64,000 nt of DNA from Arthrobacter sp. Alg241-R88 (GCF_900537115.1 NZ_UNRG01000002.1:735924-799923), one strand, 5' to 3'. Counted from the stretch's first letter, positions 26,332-35,711 are shown. Notes: generated by a model not told the origin, from the sequence alone. Numbers and translations: made by a program.

Positions 26332-27059
26332 TGGACTGCCTCCTGTGAGGGGTGGTGTGGCCGGGCGACAACAGGCAGGCGCCTGGCCCAGAGTTTGATG
26401 CCCTGTACCCGGATGAGCGCGGATACCAGCAACGGTGCGGCCGGAACAGCAAGGGCCGCTGCCAGGATGTTCGGAACCGTGGCCGGCCGGCGGGCGCCGT
26501 CCATGCTGGCCACGAACGGGCTGTGGCCTTCACGGTCCAGCACGATGGAAACCCCGAGGCGCTCCCCCGGCGCGGGCAGCTTCATGCGGTACTGCCCGTC
26601 CAGGTTGTTAAAGGGGGAAACATAAAAGGCCTTGGGGACGGCAGCCCGCCCGGCAGTATCGGTCTGGAGGAGGTAGCAGTGACGCTCCCCGTACGTGTTG
26701 TGGACTTCGGCCACCACGCACTCAAGCTCCCCGGTGGACCGGTAGCACCAGAACAGCGACAGCGGATTGAAGACGTAGCCAAAGACCCTGGCGCTGGCCA
26801 GCATGTGGATGGGGCCGCCGTCGGGCTCAATCCCCTGCGTGCGCAGGTATCGTTCCACGTTGCTGCGGATGGTGCCGTCCGGATCGCCCAGGTGGTCCCC
26901 GGCGCGGAACACGGCCAGTGGCCGCAGCAGGAGCGGAAGCCGCGGAAGCTTGTCCACATCAACGAACCAGCTGTAGCTGCGGTAGGTAAACGCGTTCTTC
27001 AACGGGGTGCGCCGCACGTGCGAAATGGAGGTGCGGTAGATGGCTGCCCCGGTGGTCAT
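26328..27059 (-). CDS. DUF1365 family protein
   Basis: From ATG 27,059, which overlaps the upstream stop (ATGA), the product has 243 residues. It opens with AAIYRTSISHVRRTPLKNAF and contains GYVFNPLSLFWCYR and EVHNTYGERHCYLL, signatures of DUF1365. Members sit between a FAD amine-oxidase-like gene and a CFA synthase gene in many bacteria and are thought to act in lipid modification, but no reaction is established. A longer frame upstream (to 27,203) only overlaps the previous gene. Confidence 0.85.
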   Translation of the reverse strand: MTTGAAIYRTSISHVRRTPLKNAFTYRSYSWFVDVDKLPRLPLLLRPLAVFRAGDHLGDPDGTIRSNVERYLRTQGIEPDGGPIHMLASARVFGYVFNPLSLFWCYRSTGELECVVAEVHNTYGERHCYLLQTDTAGRAAVPKAFYVSPFNNLDGQYRMKLPAPGERLGVSIVLDREGHSPFVASMDGARRPATVPNILAAALAVPAAPLLVSALIRVQGIKLWARRLPVVARPHHPSQEAVQ

Positions 27060-28456
27060 GCGGGTTCCGCCACGGGAGCAAGCTCCCGTTCGCCGTCGTC
27101 CGACGCCCCTGAGTCGTCGGCCGGCCGGAGGGGATCCCAGGAGCGGCCCAGCGCTTCCGCCGCCCGGACACCGGCAAGTGCACCGTCCTCGTGGAAGCCC
27201 CATCCCAAATACGCGCCGGCGTAGGCAATCCGGTTGTCGCTGAGTGCGGCTATTGCCTGCTGCGCCTGCAGCGATTCCGGCGTGTACTGCGGGTGCTCGT
27301 ACACCATGCGCTCAAGCACCGCGTCACCGGCAATCAGCTCCGACTCCCCCAGGCTCACCAGGTAGGGACGGCCATCAACCGGGTCCAGCCGCTGCAGGCG
27401 GGTGAGGTCGTAGGTGACCAGGACCTTGTCCGGCCGGGCGCCGCAGGACGGCAGGCGGTAGTTCCAGGACGCCTTCGCATTGTCGGCGGCAGGCAGGACA
27501 GCAGGGTCCCGGTGGAACACTGTGTGGTTCACCGAGTAGGGCATCCCGCCCAGCGCTTCCTTCTCCGCCGGCGTCGCATCAGCGAGGAACCCAAGTGCCT
27601 GGGCAGGGTGGGTGGCAATCACGACGGCGTCAAAGTCTTCCAGCCCGTGCTCCGTTGCGAGCTCCACACCTTCCGGCAGGCGCCGGATGGCAGTAACAGG
27701 AGTGCCGAGCCGGATATCTGTCAGCGTGGCCGCGAGCTTCTCCACGTACCGGGCTGAACCGCCGGTGACGGTGCGCCACTGCGGCGAACCCTTCACGCCC
27801 AGCATCCCGTGGTGATCCAGAAAGGTGAAGAGGTAGCGGGCCGGGTAGGCGAGCGCGGTGGTGGGGTCGCAGGACCAGACAGCGCTGACTACCGGGGTCA
27901 TGAAGTGGGAAACAAAGTATGGGCTGAAGTCTTCCCGTTCCAGGAACTCACCGAGGGTCAGCTCCGAATGCGCGGCATGCGGACTGGCGGCCGGGATGGG
28001 CTCTGTCTTCAGGAGCGCCCGGGCCTTCCGGTAAAAGCGCGTCACCTCCAGCAGCATCAGCAGGTAACGTCCCCTCAGCAGGCTGGAGGGCCTGGCAATG
28101 ATTCCCCGGCCGCCGTCGCGGGCACCGGCGTACTCCAGCCCGCAGCCGTCACAGCGGACGGACATGCTCATCTCGGAGTCCTGCGTCTCAACCCCCAGCT
28201 CAGCGAACAGCCGCAGCAGGGTGGGGTAGGTCCGCTCGTTGTGGACGATGAAGCCGGTGTCGACGCCGACAGCGGCTCCGTCCGGTTGCGGAAGATCGTG
28301 CGTGTGGGCGTGCCCGCCCAGCCGCGGGTCCGCCTCAAAAAGGGTGACGTCGTCCTCCCGGTTGAGGACGTAGGCGGCGGTCAAACCGGCCACGCCGCTG
28401 CCAATGACGGCCACGCGCCGTCGTCGGCCTCCGGATACTGCTGGGTCAGGTGACAA
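27056..28456 (-). CDS. FAD-dependent amine-oxidase-like oxidoreductase
   Basis: This 466-residue flavoprotein has an N-terminal dinucleotide fold, VAVIGSGVAGLTAAYVL then LFEADPRLGGHAHT, and a C-terminal FAD-contact segment RIAYAGAYLGWGFHEDGA. The TTG start is backed by GAGGAGC. It heads an operon with DUF1365 and the CFA-like methyltransferase and probably oxidises a modified fatty acyl chain (inferred from context). The divergent LysR gene lies 128 bp away and may control it. Confidence 0.85.
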   Translation of the reverse strand: MSPDPAVSGGRRRRVAVIGSGVAGLTAAYVLNREDDVTLFEADPRLGGHAHTHDLPQPDGAAVGVDTGFIVHNERTYPTLLRLFAELGVETQDSEMSMSVRCDGCGLEYAGARDGGRGIIARPSSLLRGRYLLMLLEVTRFYRKARALLKTEPIPAASPHAAHSELTLGEFLEREDFSPYFVSHFMTPVVSAVWSCDPTTALAYPARYLFTFLDHHGMLGVKGSPQWRTVTGGSARYVEKLAATLTDIRLGTPVTAIRRLPEGVELATEHGLEDFDAVVIATHPAQALGFLADATPAEKEALGGMPYSVNHTVFHRDPAVLPAADNAKASWNYRLPSCGARPDKVLVTYDLTRLQRLDPVDGRPYLVSLGESELIAGDAVLERMVYEHPQYTPESLQAQQAIAALSDNRIAYAGAYLGWGFHEDGALAGVRAAEALGRSWDPLRPADDSGASDDGERELAPVAEPA

Positions 28457-28584
28457 CTTATGCTCCTCTGCTGAACATTTGCCAAGGGTGGGTATACAGA
28501 GGGCAATTCGACGCCGTTGCGGCCGCGGATGGGTGCCGTGCCTGCCAGCTTCTTCAGCGCTGGGCGGCGGAGTACTGTGGGCAG
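28457..28584. promoter_or_regulatory. Divergent promoter region between the lipid operon and the LysR gene
   Basis: The 128-bp gap between a TTG start on the minus strand and the LysR gene on the plus strand must carry both promoters. LysR regulators usually bind in such gaps. I could not pick out a clear T-N11-A site or promoter hexamers. Confidence 0.4.
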
Positions 28585-29502
28585 GTGGTAAATCCGGTAC
28601 ACCTGAAGACCCTTTTGGAGGTCACGCGGCTCGGCTCGTTCGCCGCCGCGGCATCAACGCTGGGCTACACGGCCTCGGCTGTCTCCCAGCAGATGTCTGC
28701 CCTGGAACGGGATACCGGCGTCGTCCTCTTCCAGCGCTCCGCCCGCAGCGTGGTGCCCACGGAAGCCGCCGTCGTGATGACCCGCCACGCCGCCAAGGTG
28801 CTCACGGACATGGAGGCACTGATGGCCGCAGCTTCCAAGACGCAGGACACAGCCAACCAGGAACTACGGCTTGGCATCTTTCCCAGCCTGGCAACCTACG
28901 TCCTGCCGCGGATTTTGAAGAACCCGGCATGGAAGAACCTGGGCATTGACCTGAAAGTCTCCGTAGCGGAACCGGGCCAGACCATCCAGGGGCTGCGCAC
29001 CGGCGGTGACCTGGACCTGGCCGTTGTGTTCCAGGTGGGGCAGACCGGGTTCGCGTGGCCGAACACCATTAACCGGCAGTGGATCGGCGACGACAACTTC
29101 CGGGTGGTGCTGCCGGCCGGCTGGGGTTTCCGGACTGACGCGAAGGTGGCGGCCGACCACCTCTCCGAAATGCCGTGGATCATGCACCACCCCGGCACCA
29201 GCGATGCGATGGTCATTGAACGCCTCTTCGCCGGCTGCAACCTGCATCCCCGTGTGGTGGCGCATAGTGACGATTTCCATGCAAGCCTGGAAATGGCTGC
29301 TGCAGGTCTGGGGGCAGCGCTGGTGCCAGAGCTGGCACTGCGCCACCGGCCTGAAGGCGTGGTGGTGCTTGACGTTCCAGAGATCCGGCTGGCCCGCAAC
29401 GTCTTCGCGCTGCTGATCAATGACAGGAAAACGGCACGGGTGCAGCTGTTTGTTGATTTGCTGGCTGAGACCCTGGCCGGGATGCGCACGGCAGTGAATT
29501 AG
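28585..29502 (+). CDS. LysR-family transcriptional regulator
   Basis: From GTG 28,585 the product has 305 residues, the normal LysR size; the frame stays open upstream but would add 45 atypical residues. The N-terminal winged HTH is HLKTLLEVTRLGSFAAAAS then SAVSQQMSALER, and a LysR substrate-binding domain follows (LRLGIFPSLATYVLP and onward). The gene is divergent from the FAD/DUF1365/CFA operon, which it likely regulates. The inducer is unknown. Confidence 0.88.
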   Translation: MVNPVHLKTLLEVTRLGSFAAAASTLGYTASAVSQQMSALERDTGVVLFQRSARSVVPTEAAVVMTRHAAKVLTDMEALMAAASKTQDTANQELRLGIFPSLATYVLPRILKNPAWKNLGIDLKVSVAEPGQTIQGLRTGGDLDLAVVFQVGQTGFAWPNTINRQWIGDDNFRVVLPAGWGFRTDAKVAADHLSEMPWIMHHPGTSDAMVIERLFAGCNLHPRVVAHSDDFHASLEMAAAGLGAALVPELALRHRPEGVVVLDVPEIRLARNVFALLINDRKTARVQLFVDLLAETLAGMRTAVN

Positions 29503-29547
29503 GCCTGAACGCTGGAATGCACCGCAGTTCGGGTCTATGTTGAAACT

Positions 29548-30051
29548 ATGAACAAGGTAGCGAGCCAGCACTTTGGAGAGATCGAGCTCAACCACGGCAG
29601 GGATCACTTCATCGCCGCCAAGCATGAACTGCGTGGCCATCCGCTGGAAATCGACCTGAACGTCACCGCCCATGACCACTTCGACGAGGCCGCCCTGCGC
29701 AAGGTCGATTACCGCTTGCGCTTCCTGCCGGAACTCGTTGACGAGGTGCGGGACATGATCGCCGAGGAACTGGACCAGGAAGGCACCAGCCCCCAGGAGT
29801 ACCTCCACTTCCACTGCAACGCACTCAAGGATGAGCACTTGCAGAAGGTATTCGGGGTGACCGAACGCAGCCAGCTCACCAACGAAGTGTTCCTCAAGGC
29901 ACTGAAGCTGGGCCACGTCCGCATCTACCCCGGCCAGCCCGAGCGCTACTTCGTTCTGGACTTCACCCTGGGCGAGCATTTCACCGATGAGGTCCTGGTG
30001 GCGTCGGCCGATGAGGACGGCGTAGTAGACGACGAGATCGTCTGGTCCTGA
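29548..30051 (+). CDS. DUF2004-like protein
   Basis: This 167-residue acidic cytosolic protein has no signal peptide or membrane segment. It starts MNKVASQHFGEIELN and contains EIDLNVTAHDHFDEAALRK, consistent with the DUF2004 family (assigned by eye). No enzyme motif is visible. It lies 45 bp after the LysR gene on the same strand and may be cotranscribed. The function is unknown. Confidence 0.65.
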   Translation: MNKVASQHFGEIELNHGRDHFIAAKHELRGHPLEIDLNVTAHDHFDEAALRKVDYRLRFLPELVDEVRDMIAEELDQEGTSPQEYLHFHCNALKDEHLQKVFGVTERSQLTNEVFLKALKLGHVRIYPGQPERYFVLDFTLGEHFTDEVLVASADEDGVVDDEIVWS

Positions 30052-30067
30052 CGTAGATTAACGACGG

Positions 30068-30150
30068 CGGCCGGCCACCTTTGGAGGTGGCCGGCCGATC
30101 CGTTCCCCCGCTTCTCAAGGGCCGGCGCGCCGAGCGCACCGGCCCTTGAG
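30068..30150. terminator. Two strong hairpins between convergent genes
   Basis: A 13-bp stem (30,068-30,080 with 30,085-30,097, loop TTGG) and a 12-bp stem (30,114-30,125 with 30,139-30,150, 13-nt loop) fill the gap between the DUF2004-like gene and metE, which converge. Neither has a T-run, but their position and stability suggest bidirectional transcription termination. Confidence 0.55.
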
Positions 30151-30187
30151 ACTCTGCGGGCTCTCTTAGAGGGTTGCTACTTCGCCG

Positions 30188-32521
30188 CTACTGCTTAGCT
30201 GCTTCGAGCAGTTCGGCGCGGACCGTCTTGGTGGCCTCCACCAGGTTCCGCAGGGATTCCTCGGTCTCGGTGTAGCCGCGGGTCTTCAGGCCGCAGTCCG
30301 GGTTGACCCAGAGCTGGCGGGACGGCACGTGCTTGACGGCGGTGCTGAGCAGCTCGGTGACTTCCTCGGTGCCGGGAACGCGCGGCGAGTGGATGTCGTA
30401 CACGCCCGGGCCAACGCCGCGACCGAAGCCGTGGGATTCGAGGTCGTGCACAACCTCCATGCGGGACCGTGCGGCCTCGATGGAGGTAACGTCCGCGTCC
30501 AGGCCGTCGATGGCGTCGATGATCACGCCGAACTCGGAGTAGCAGAGGTGGGTGTGGATCTGGGTGGCGTCCGCTGCACCGGCGGTCGCCAGGCGGAAGG
30601 AGTCCACGGACCACTTCAGGTAGTCGGCGTGGTCGGCCTTCCGCAGCGGGAGGAGTTCGCGCAGTGCGGGCTCGTCCACCTGGATGACCTTGATGCCGGC
30701 AGCTTCGAGGTCGGCGATCTCGTCGCGCAGCGCGAGGCCAACCTGGTTGGCGGTCTCACCCAGCGGCTGGTCGTCGCGGACGAAGGACCACGCCAGGATG
30801 GTGACCGGACCGGTGAGCATGCCCTTCATCGGCTTGCTGGTGAGGGACTGTGCGTACTTGGCCCACTCCACTGTGATGGGGGCGCTGCGCGTGACGTCGC
30901 CCCAGAGGATGGACGGGCGTGTGCAGCGCGAGCCGTAGGACTGGACCCAGCCGTGGACGGTGACGTCGAAACCTTCGAGGTTCTCGGCGAAGTACTGCAC
31001 CATGTCGTTGCGCTCGGGCTCGCCGTGGACCAGGACGTCGTAGCCGAGTTCTTCCTGCAGGGCCACAACGCGCTTGATCTCGTCCTTCATGAGCTTCCCG
31101 TACTGCTCGTCCGTGAGGTCGCCCTTGTTGTTGCGGGCTCGGGCCGAACGAATCTCCGAGGTCTGCGGGAAGGAACCGATGGTGGTGGTGGGCAGCGGCG
31201 GCAGGTCCAGCGCCTCTTCCTGCGCAGCTTCACGGACGGAGTATTCGGAGCGGCTGAAGTCAGCGGCGGTGAGGGCCCCGGTGCGGGCCCGGACGTCTGC
31301 ACGGCGGACGCCTTCGGCGGTGGCACGGGAAGCGATCACTGCGGTGGCTTCGTCGATGGCTGCCTTGGCGGAGGAGGGGTCGGCCAGGTAGGACGCAAGG
31401 GTCGTGACCTCCACGGCCTTCTGGTCCGAGAACGCCAGCCAACTGCGGAGCTGCGCGGAGAGCTGCGTTTCCTCGGCCACGTCGTGCGGCACATGCTGGG
31501 TGGAGGTGGAGGTGGAGACGGCGAGCTTGCCCGCGGCGGCCTTCAGTTCCTTCAGCTTTGCGGCGGAAGCGGCAAGGTCGTTGCGCCAGATGTTGTGGCC
31601 GTCAACGACGCCGGCAACAAGGGTCTTGTCGCCCAGGCCCGCCAGGGCGGCAGTAGAGGGAACGGCGCCCTTGAAGACGTCGATGTGCAGTGCCTCGATG
31701 TTGGTGGCAGCGAGCGTGCCGAGCTGGCCATCAAGCGAACCGTACGGGGTGGAAACGAGGATCTGCGGGCGGTTGGCAGCAGCGGTGAGGACCTCGTAGG
31801 AGCGGGCAACCGCTGCCTCGATTTCGGCGGCCTGGATGTCCTGGTCAACCACCAGTGCAGGTTCGTCGAGCTGGACCCACCCGGCGCCGGCGGCGGCGAG
31901 CTTCTCAAGCAGCTGCACGTAGACGGGCAGGATGTCCTCGAGGCGGGACAGCGGCGCGAAGCCGGCCGGGGCGTCGTCGGAAGCTTTGGAAAGCAGCAGG
32001 TAGGTGACCGGGCCAACGATGTAGGGGCGGGTCTCGATGCCGTTGGCCAGGGCGAAGGCGAACTCGTCAACCTTGGCGGTGGAGGCGAGGGTGAACTCGG
32101 TCTCCGGGCCGATCTCCGGTACCAGGTAGTGGTAGTTGGTGTCGAACCACTTGGTCATCTCCAGCGGCTGCTGTCCCTTGGTGCCGCGGGCAAGCGTGAA
32201 GTAGCCGTCGACGTCGAGCTGTCCCTCTGCGTTGAGGAGCTTGCCGAAGCGGGCCGGTACCGCACCCAGGTGGGCCGTCGTGTCCAGGACCTGGTCGTAG
32301 TAGGAGAAGGTGCCGGGAACGGCTGCGGCTTCAGTCAGGCCGAGCTCCTGCAGGCGCCTGGCGATGGCCAGCTGGATGTCCTTGGCGGTGGCGTCCAGGG
32401 CGGCGGCGTCGATCTTGCCGGCCCAGTAGGCCTCCACGGCCTTCTTGAGCTCGCGGCGGCGGCCGATGCGCGGGTAGCCGAGGAGTGAGGCGGACGGGAA
32501 AGGGGTGTTGCTTTTAGGCAT
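30188..32521 (-). CDS. metE: Cobalamin-independent methionine synthase
   Basis: This 777-residue MetE transfers the methyl group from 5-methyltetrahydrofolate polyglutamate to homocysteine. The zinc ligands are visible in IHTHLCYSEFG (His and Cys) and NPDCGLKTR (Cys). The N-terminal half begins SLLGYPRIGRRRELKKAVE and the catalytic half contains TTIGSFPQTSEIR. Its ATG follows a TGAGGA site. The methylenetetrahydrofolate reductase gene lies 83 bp upstream in the same direction, so the two enzymes that make and use the methyl donor are adjacent. Confidence 0.97.
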   Translation of the reverse strand: MPKSNTPFPSASLLGYPRIGRRRELKKAVEAYWAGKIDAAALDATAKDIQLAIARRLQELGLTEAAAVPGTFSYYDQVLDTTAHLGAVPARFGKLLNAEGQLDVDGYFTLARGTKGQQPLEMTKWFDTNYHYLVPEIGPETEFTLASTAKVDEFAFALANGIETRPYIVGPVTYLLLSKASDDAPAGFAPLSRLEDILPVYVQLLEKLAAAGAGWVQLDEPALVVDQDIQAAEIEAAVARSYEVLTAAANRPQILVSTPYGSLDGQLGTLAATNIEALHIDVFKGAVPSTAALAGLGDKTLVAGVVDGHNIWRNDLAASAAKLKELKAAAGKLAVSTSTSTQHVPHDVAEETQLSAQLRSWLAFSDQKAVEVTTLASYLADPSSAKAAIDEATAVIASRATAEGVRRADVRARTGALTAADFSRSEYSVREAAQEEALDLPPLPTTTIGSFPQTSEIRSARARNNKGDLTDEQYGKLMKDEIKRVVALQEELGYDVLVHGEPERNDMVQYFAENLEGFDVTVHGWVQSYGSRCTRPSILWGDVTRSAPITVEWAKYAQSLTSKPMKGMLTGPVTILAWSFVRDDQPLGETANQVGLALRDEIADLEAAGIKVIQVDEPALRELLPLRKADHADYLKWSVDSFRLATAGAADATQIHTHLCYSEFGVIIDAIDGLDADVTSIEAARSRMEVVHDLESHGFGRGVGPGVYDIHSPRVPGTEEVTELLSTAVKHVPSRQLWVNPDCGLKTRGYTETEESLRNLVEATKTVRAELLEAAKQ

Positions 32522-32604
32522 GGCAAATCCTCAGGTAGGGACGGGGTCTGAAAGTGTGGGCTTTGTGGCCGGGGGCTATCGTCGTGCGGCCAGGGGCGGG
32601 ATGC

Positions 32605-33570
32605 TCAGCTGGCGAGCTGCGGCCGGGCCACGGCTTCACGCCGGCTGCCGGTACGGGAGCGCCGCGGAAGAGCCAGCTTGTCCAGTACGTCCAGTGCGCT
32701 TTGGTGTTCGTTGAAGGTGTACAGGTGGATGCCCGGTGCTCCTGCATCCAGGGCAGCGTTGGCCAGGTCCACCGTGGCGCTGACGCCGATCCGGAGGCGT
32801 TCGAGGTCGCTGTCCGCGGAAGCGAGGCGGGCAACGAGCTCCGGTGCCGGCTCTACGCCGCTGAGTTCGCCCAGCCGCTTCACCCGGCGCAGGCTGGTGA
32901 ATGGCATAACGCCCGGGATGATCGGGATGGTCACCCCGGCACGACGCGCCCGGGTGAGGAGGTCCGCGTACTGCTCCGCACGGAAATAAACCTGTGTGAT
33001 CGCAAAGTCGGCGCCGGAGCGCTGCTTGGCAAGCAGCACCTCCACGTCGTGGTCCTCGCTGGGTGATTCCGGGTGGCGGGTGGGGTACGCAGCCACACCA
33101 ACGGCGATTTTGCCGGCGCACAGCAACGCCGACCGGCGCTGTTCAACCCGGCGGATAAGCTCAATCAAGTCCTGCGCATACCGCAGGGACCCGGCAACGG
33201 GAGGTGCGCCGTCCTGCGGCCGGTCACCCCTCAACGCCAGGATTCCGCGTACTCCGGTGTCCAGTAGCTGACCGATGATTCCCGCAAGTTCCTCCGGCGT
33301 GTTGCCTACGCAGGTCAGGTGGGCCAGCGGCCGGAGAGTGGTTTCGAGCAGGAGCCGGTTGATGAGTTGGACGGCGGTGTCCCGGTTGGAGCCGCTGGCA
33401 CCGTAGGTGACAGAGACGTAGTCCGGTTCGGTGGTTTCGAGTTCGCGGATGGTGGTCCACAGTGTCTCCGCGGCGGCCGGCGACCGGGGCGGGAACAACT
33501 CGTAGGAAAGCGCCACCGGGGCGGCGTCGGAGAGATTTGGATGTGTGTCAATAAGGCTTGGTGGTGACAT
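32605..33570 (-). CDS. metF: Methylenetetrahydrofolate reductase
   Basis: From ATG 33,570 (AAGGAC ahead) the product has 321 residues. It reduces 5,10-methylene- to 5-methyl-tetrahydrofolate with FAD. Motifs include SYELFPPRSPAA (near the start), DYVSVTYGASGS, LALRGDRP, and FAITQVYF, typical of the MTHFR barrel. The frame continues upstream to 33,822 but those codons lack family similarity. metE follows, so the pair supplies methionine. Confidence 0.92.
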   Translation of the reverse strand: MSPPSLIDTHPNLSDAAPVALSYELFPPRSPAAAETLWTTIRELETTEPDYVSVTYGASGSNRDTAVQLINRLLLETTLRPLAHLTCVGNTPEELAGIIGQLLDTGVRGILALRGDRPQDGAPPVAGSLRYAQDLIELIRRVEQRRSALLCAGKIAVGVAAYPTRHPESPSEDHDVEVLLAKQRSGADFAITQVYFRAEQYADLLTRARRAGVTIPIIPGVMPFTSLRRVKRLGELSGVEPAPELVARLASADSDLERLRIGVSATVDLANAALDAGAPGIHLYTFNEHQSALDVLDKLALPRRSRTGSRREAVARPQLAS

Positions 33571-33927
33571 TTGCGTCCTTGGCTTTGGGCCATTGCGGGC
33601 TGCCCGCCGAGAAAATTGTGACGGGACGCCGGCAATGAATTGAGTTTGGGGAACACGGAAGAACTCCACAAGGACGCAGCCGCGACTGTTACGCCTGGAA
33701 TGAAGTTGTCCGTGAGCAAATGTCAGGCCCACATGGGGGCACCCACACCCTCCGTAAGGGAGGATCGCTGACACGTTACCGCGGTAACTTGTATAGAACT
33801 CTAGGAGCGGCCGGAAGAGCATTCAAGTTCAACTCCGAATTAAGACGCAGTCTTACGCCTTGTTTCTTCGTCCGGCAGAACATTCTTCGCCGCGGGCGGC
33901 CCTTACGTGCCCCTCACTGCCCGCCCG
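33571..33927 (-). promoter_or_regulatory. Leader and promoter region upstream of metF
   Basis: This 357-bp stretch has no supported gene. It contains a 14-bp perfect palindrome GTTACCGCGGTAAC (33,775-33,788), a small stem CCTCC/GGAGG (33,749-33,763), an inverted repeat TAAGAC-GCA-GTCTTA (33,841-33,855), and a GC-rich stem (33,892-33,899 with 33,921-33,928) that may end the preceding MoxR operon. I looked for SAM-IV and cobalamin riboswitch signatures and found none. The palindrome is the best candidate operator. Confidence 0.45.
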
Positions 33928-34671
33928 CTACCAGGGGCGGTCCGGGCCGGGAGCGTAGTCGGTGTCCGAAAGGTAGTCCTCGCGTTCCCGTCCGCTGTTG
34001 CGTTCGTGCTGGGATTCCCGGCCGCTTTCGGCCAGCGCTTCCAGTTGGCTCCTGCTGGGAGTCCCGGCTTCCGGTTCCACCTTGCCGGCGTCCTTCGGCG
34101 TCCCTGCCTGCCCGTTGCCGGCTCCTTCGAGTTTCCCTTTCAGGCGATCTTCAGCCTCGCTGAGTTTCTGTCCGGCTTCCGCAGCTTCCGTGCCGGCGAA
34201 GCAGCCGCCGGGCGCCGCGCCGGCAATGTCCAGCGCTTCCGTGAACAGGGCAGCGGCCGACGCCCGGTCCTCCGAGCGCAGCTTGTCATCACCGAGCCTC
34301 TCGACGGCAAGGACAAGGTTCAGCCGGATGATGCAGGCGTCCGCCGAATCGGCCGGTGCGAGGTTCAGGGCTTCCTCAAACTTGAGCCTGGCGGCGCCTA
34401 CGTCGCCGGCAAGCACGAGGGCGTCGCCTGCTGCGAACGGGGCCTTGTGCCGCTCGAGGATGTTCGCCAGTTGCAGCGCCTCCCCAGCCATTCCGGCGGC
34501 GTGGGCATCGTTCGCTGCGAAGGCGCGGGCCGCCTGCCCTGCGAGGGGGCCCACACTGAGCAGTTTGAGGGCCACACACAGCAGCAGGAGTCCGGGCAGC
34601 ACCGACCACAGCAGCAGGCGCCGCCTCCGGATCCGGGCAATGCCACAGGCTTGGGGTCCGCTGGCCTTCAT
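33928..34671 (-). CDS. Membrane protein with TPR-like region, last gene of the MoxR operon
   Basis: This 247-residue product has a basic N-terminus (RIRRRR), one hydrophobic segment at about 20-42, then Ala-rich helices with TPR character (for example AARLKFEEALNLAPADSADA) and an acidic, Gly/Ser/Glu-rich tail that is probably disordered. Its ATG overlaps the preceding VWA gene (ATGA). Similar TPR proteins accompany MoxR-DUF58-VWA genes (Bat-type clusters). Its exact role is unknown. Confidence 0.7.
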   Translation of the reverse strand: MKASGPQACGIARIRRRRLLLWSVLPGLLLLCVALKLLSVGPLAGQAARAFAANDAHAAGMAGEALQLANILERHKAPFAAGDALVLAGDVGAARLKFEEALNLAPADSADACIIRLNLVLAVERLGDDKLRSEDRASAAALFTEALDIAGAAPGGCFAGTEAAEAGQKLSEAEDRLKGKLEGAGNGQAGTPKDAGKVEPEAGTPSRSQLEALAESGRESQHERNSGREREDYLSDTDYAPGPDRPW

Positions 34672-35711
34672 CGGGCTGCCTGCCCTGCGTCCGCGGAGCG
34701 CCGGGCACGGCGCGGTCCGGAAGCGGGACGCAGTTCGCGGAACTGCCTCATGACCAGGACAGCTTCGGCCAGACCGAGCACAAAGGCGCCCGCCGCGAAC
34801 AGCCAGTACAGCTCTGTCCGGCCCGCCAGGCTGCCGTCCTCGGCGGTGCGTTCCAAAGCCCCCGGGCGCGCCTGCTGGAGCATCGGCGGCACCGGGTCCC
34901 CCTCCGCCCGGTGCACGTAAGGTACATCCAACTGGGCGGCGATCCCGCGGAGCCTGCTTTCATCAATCACGGACAAAGCATCCCTGGTGGCATTGCCGCT
35001 GCTGTCCTGGATGTAGGGGGCATCGGCGTCGAAATCCAACCCGGTGTTTTCCCTCATCCGTCCGCCGCCGGGGGTGCCGTAGCCCAGCACTGCTCCCCCG
35101 GCCACCAGGCTCTCCTCCAGTTGCAGCGGTTCGGGTTCCTTGCCGACGGTCTGCTCGCCGTCGCCCAGGTAGAAGACCAGCCGTGGCCGCTCCGGATGGC
35201 TCTCCCGGGCGGCGGCCAGCCGCTCTGCGAGTACCCCGCGGGCGGCCGTGATGCTGCTGCCCTTCGCATAGGCCGTGACCTGCGGCTGGAGGATGGCGGT
35301 GAGCGTCTCCAACGCTGACGTGTCCGTGGTCAGGGGCATCCTGACATGCCCTTTGGTGTCGAAGGTGATGACGGAAAAGCGGGCGCCGGGCAGTTCCTGG
35401 GCAATCGCCATGATGTCCTGGCGCACGCCCTTCAGCCGCGGCTCGGAATTTCCGTAGTCTTCGGCCACCATGCTGCTGGTGGTGTCCACCACGAAGAACA
35501 CATTGAGGTCGGCCGTGGCTGTTGCGGCTGACCCGCCCGGCAAACCCGGCCGGAGCGCCGCGGCGAACAGAAGCAGCACCAGCAGGGCGCGGCGGACTTC
35601 GCTGCGCACGCCCTGCCGTCGTTGGAGGAGAATCCGCCGGCCCAGGAGCACCAGCACGGCCGTGACAACAGGCAGCAGGAGCCACCACGGCAGGATCGGG
35701 TGCAGGGTCAT
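34668..35711 (-). CDS. Membrane VWA-domain protein (BatB-like)
   Basis: From ATG 35,711, overlapping the upstream stop (ATGA), the product has 347 residues. Two hydrophobic N-terminal segments precede a von Willebrand A domain with a variant MIDAS, VVDTTSSM, where the usual DxSxS reads DxTxS. A further membrane segment (LYWLFAAGAFVLGLAEAVLV) is near the C-terminus. VWA proteins bind partners through metal; in MoxR operons they are linked to chaperone-like or cell-envelope functions. Confidence 0.8.
   Translation of the reverse strand: MTLHPILPWWLLLPVVTAVLVLLGRRILLQRRQGVRSEVRRALLVLLLFAAALRPGLPGGSAATATADLNVFFVVDTTSSMVAEDYGNSEPRLKGVRQDIMAIAQELPGARFSVITFDTKGHVRMPLTTDTSALETLTAILQPQVTAYAKGSSITAARGVLAERLAAARESHPERPRLVFYLGDGEQTVGKEPEPLQLEESLVAGGAVLGYGTPGGGRMRENTGLDFDADAPYIQDSSGNATRDALSVIDESRLRGIAAQLDVPYVHRAEGDPVPPMLQQARPGALERTAEDGSLAGRTELYWLFAAGAFVLGLAEAVLVMRQFRELRPASGPRRARRSADAGQAAR

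Noticed and set aside
30329..32488. 719-codon frame antisense to metE
   Set aside because: Gly/Val-rich shadow of metE with no domain.
33571..33822. 84-codon upstream extension of the metF frame
   Set aside because: It lacks MTHFR similarity and a ribosome site; ATG 33,570 has AAGGAC.
33571..33927. SAM-IV or cobalamin riboswitch upstream of metF
   Set aside because: None of the conserved core segments of either class could be found on the minus strand.
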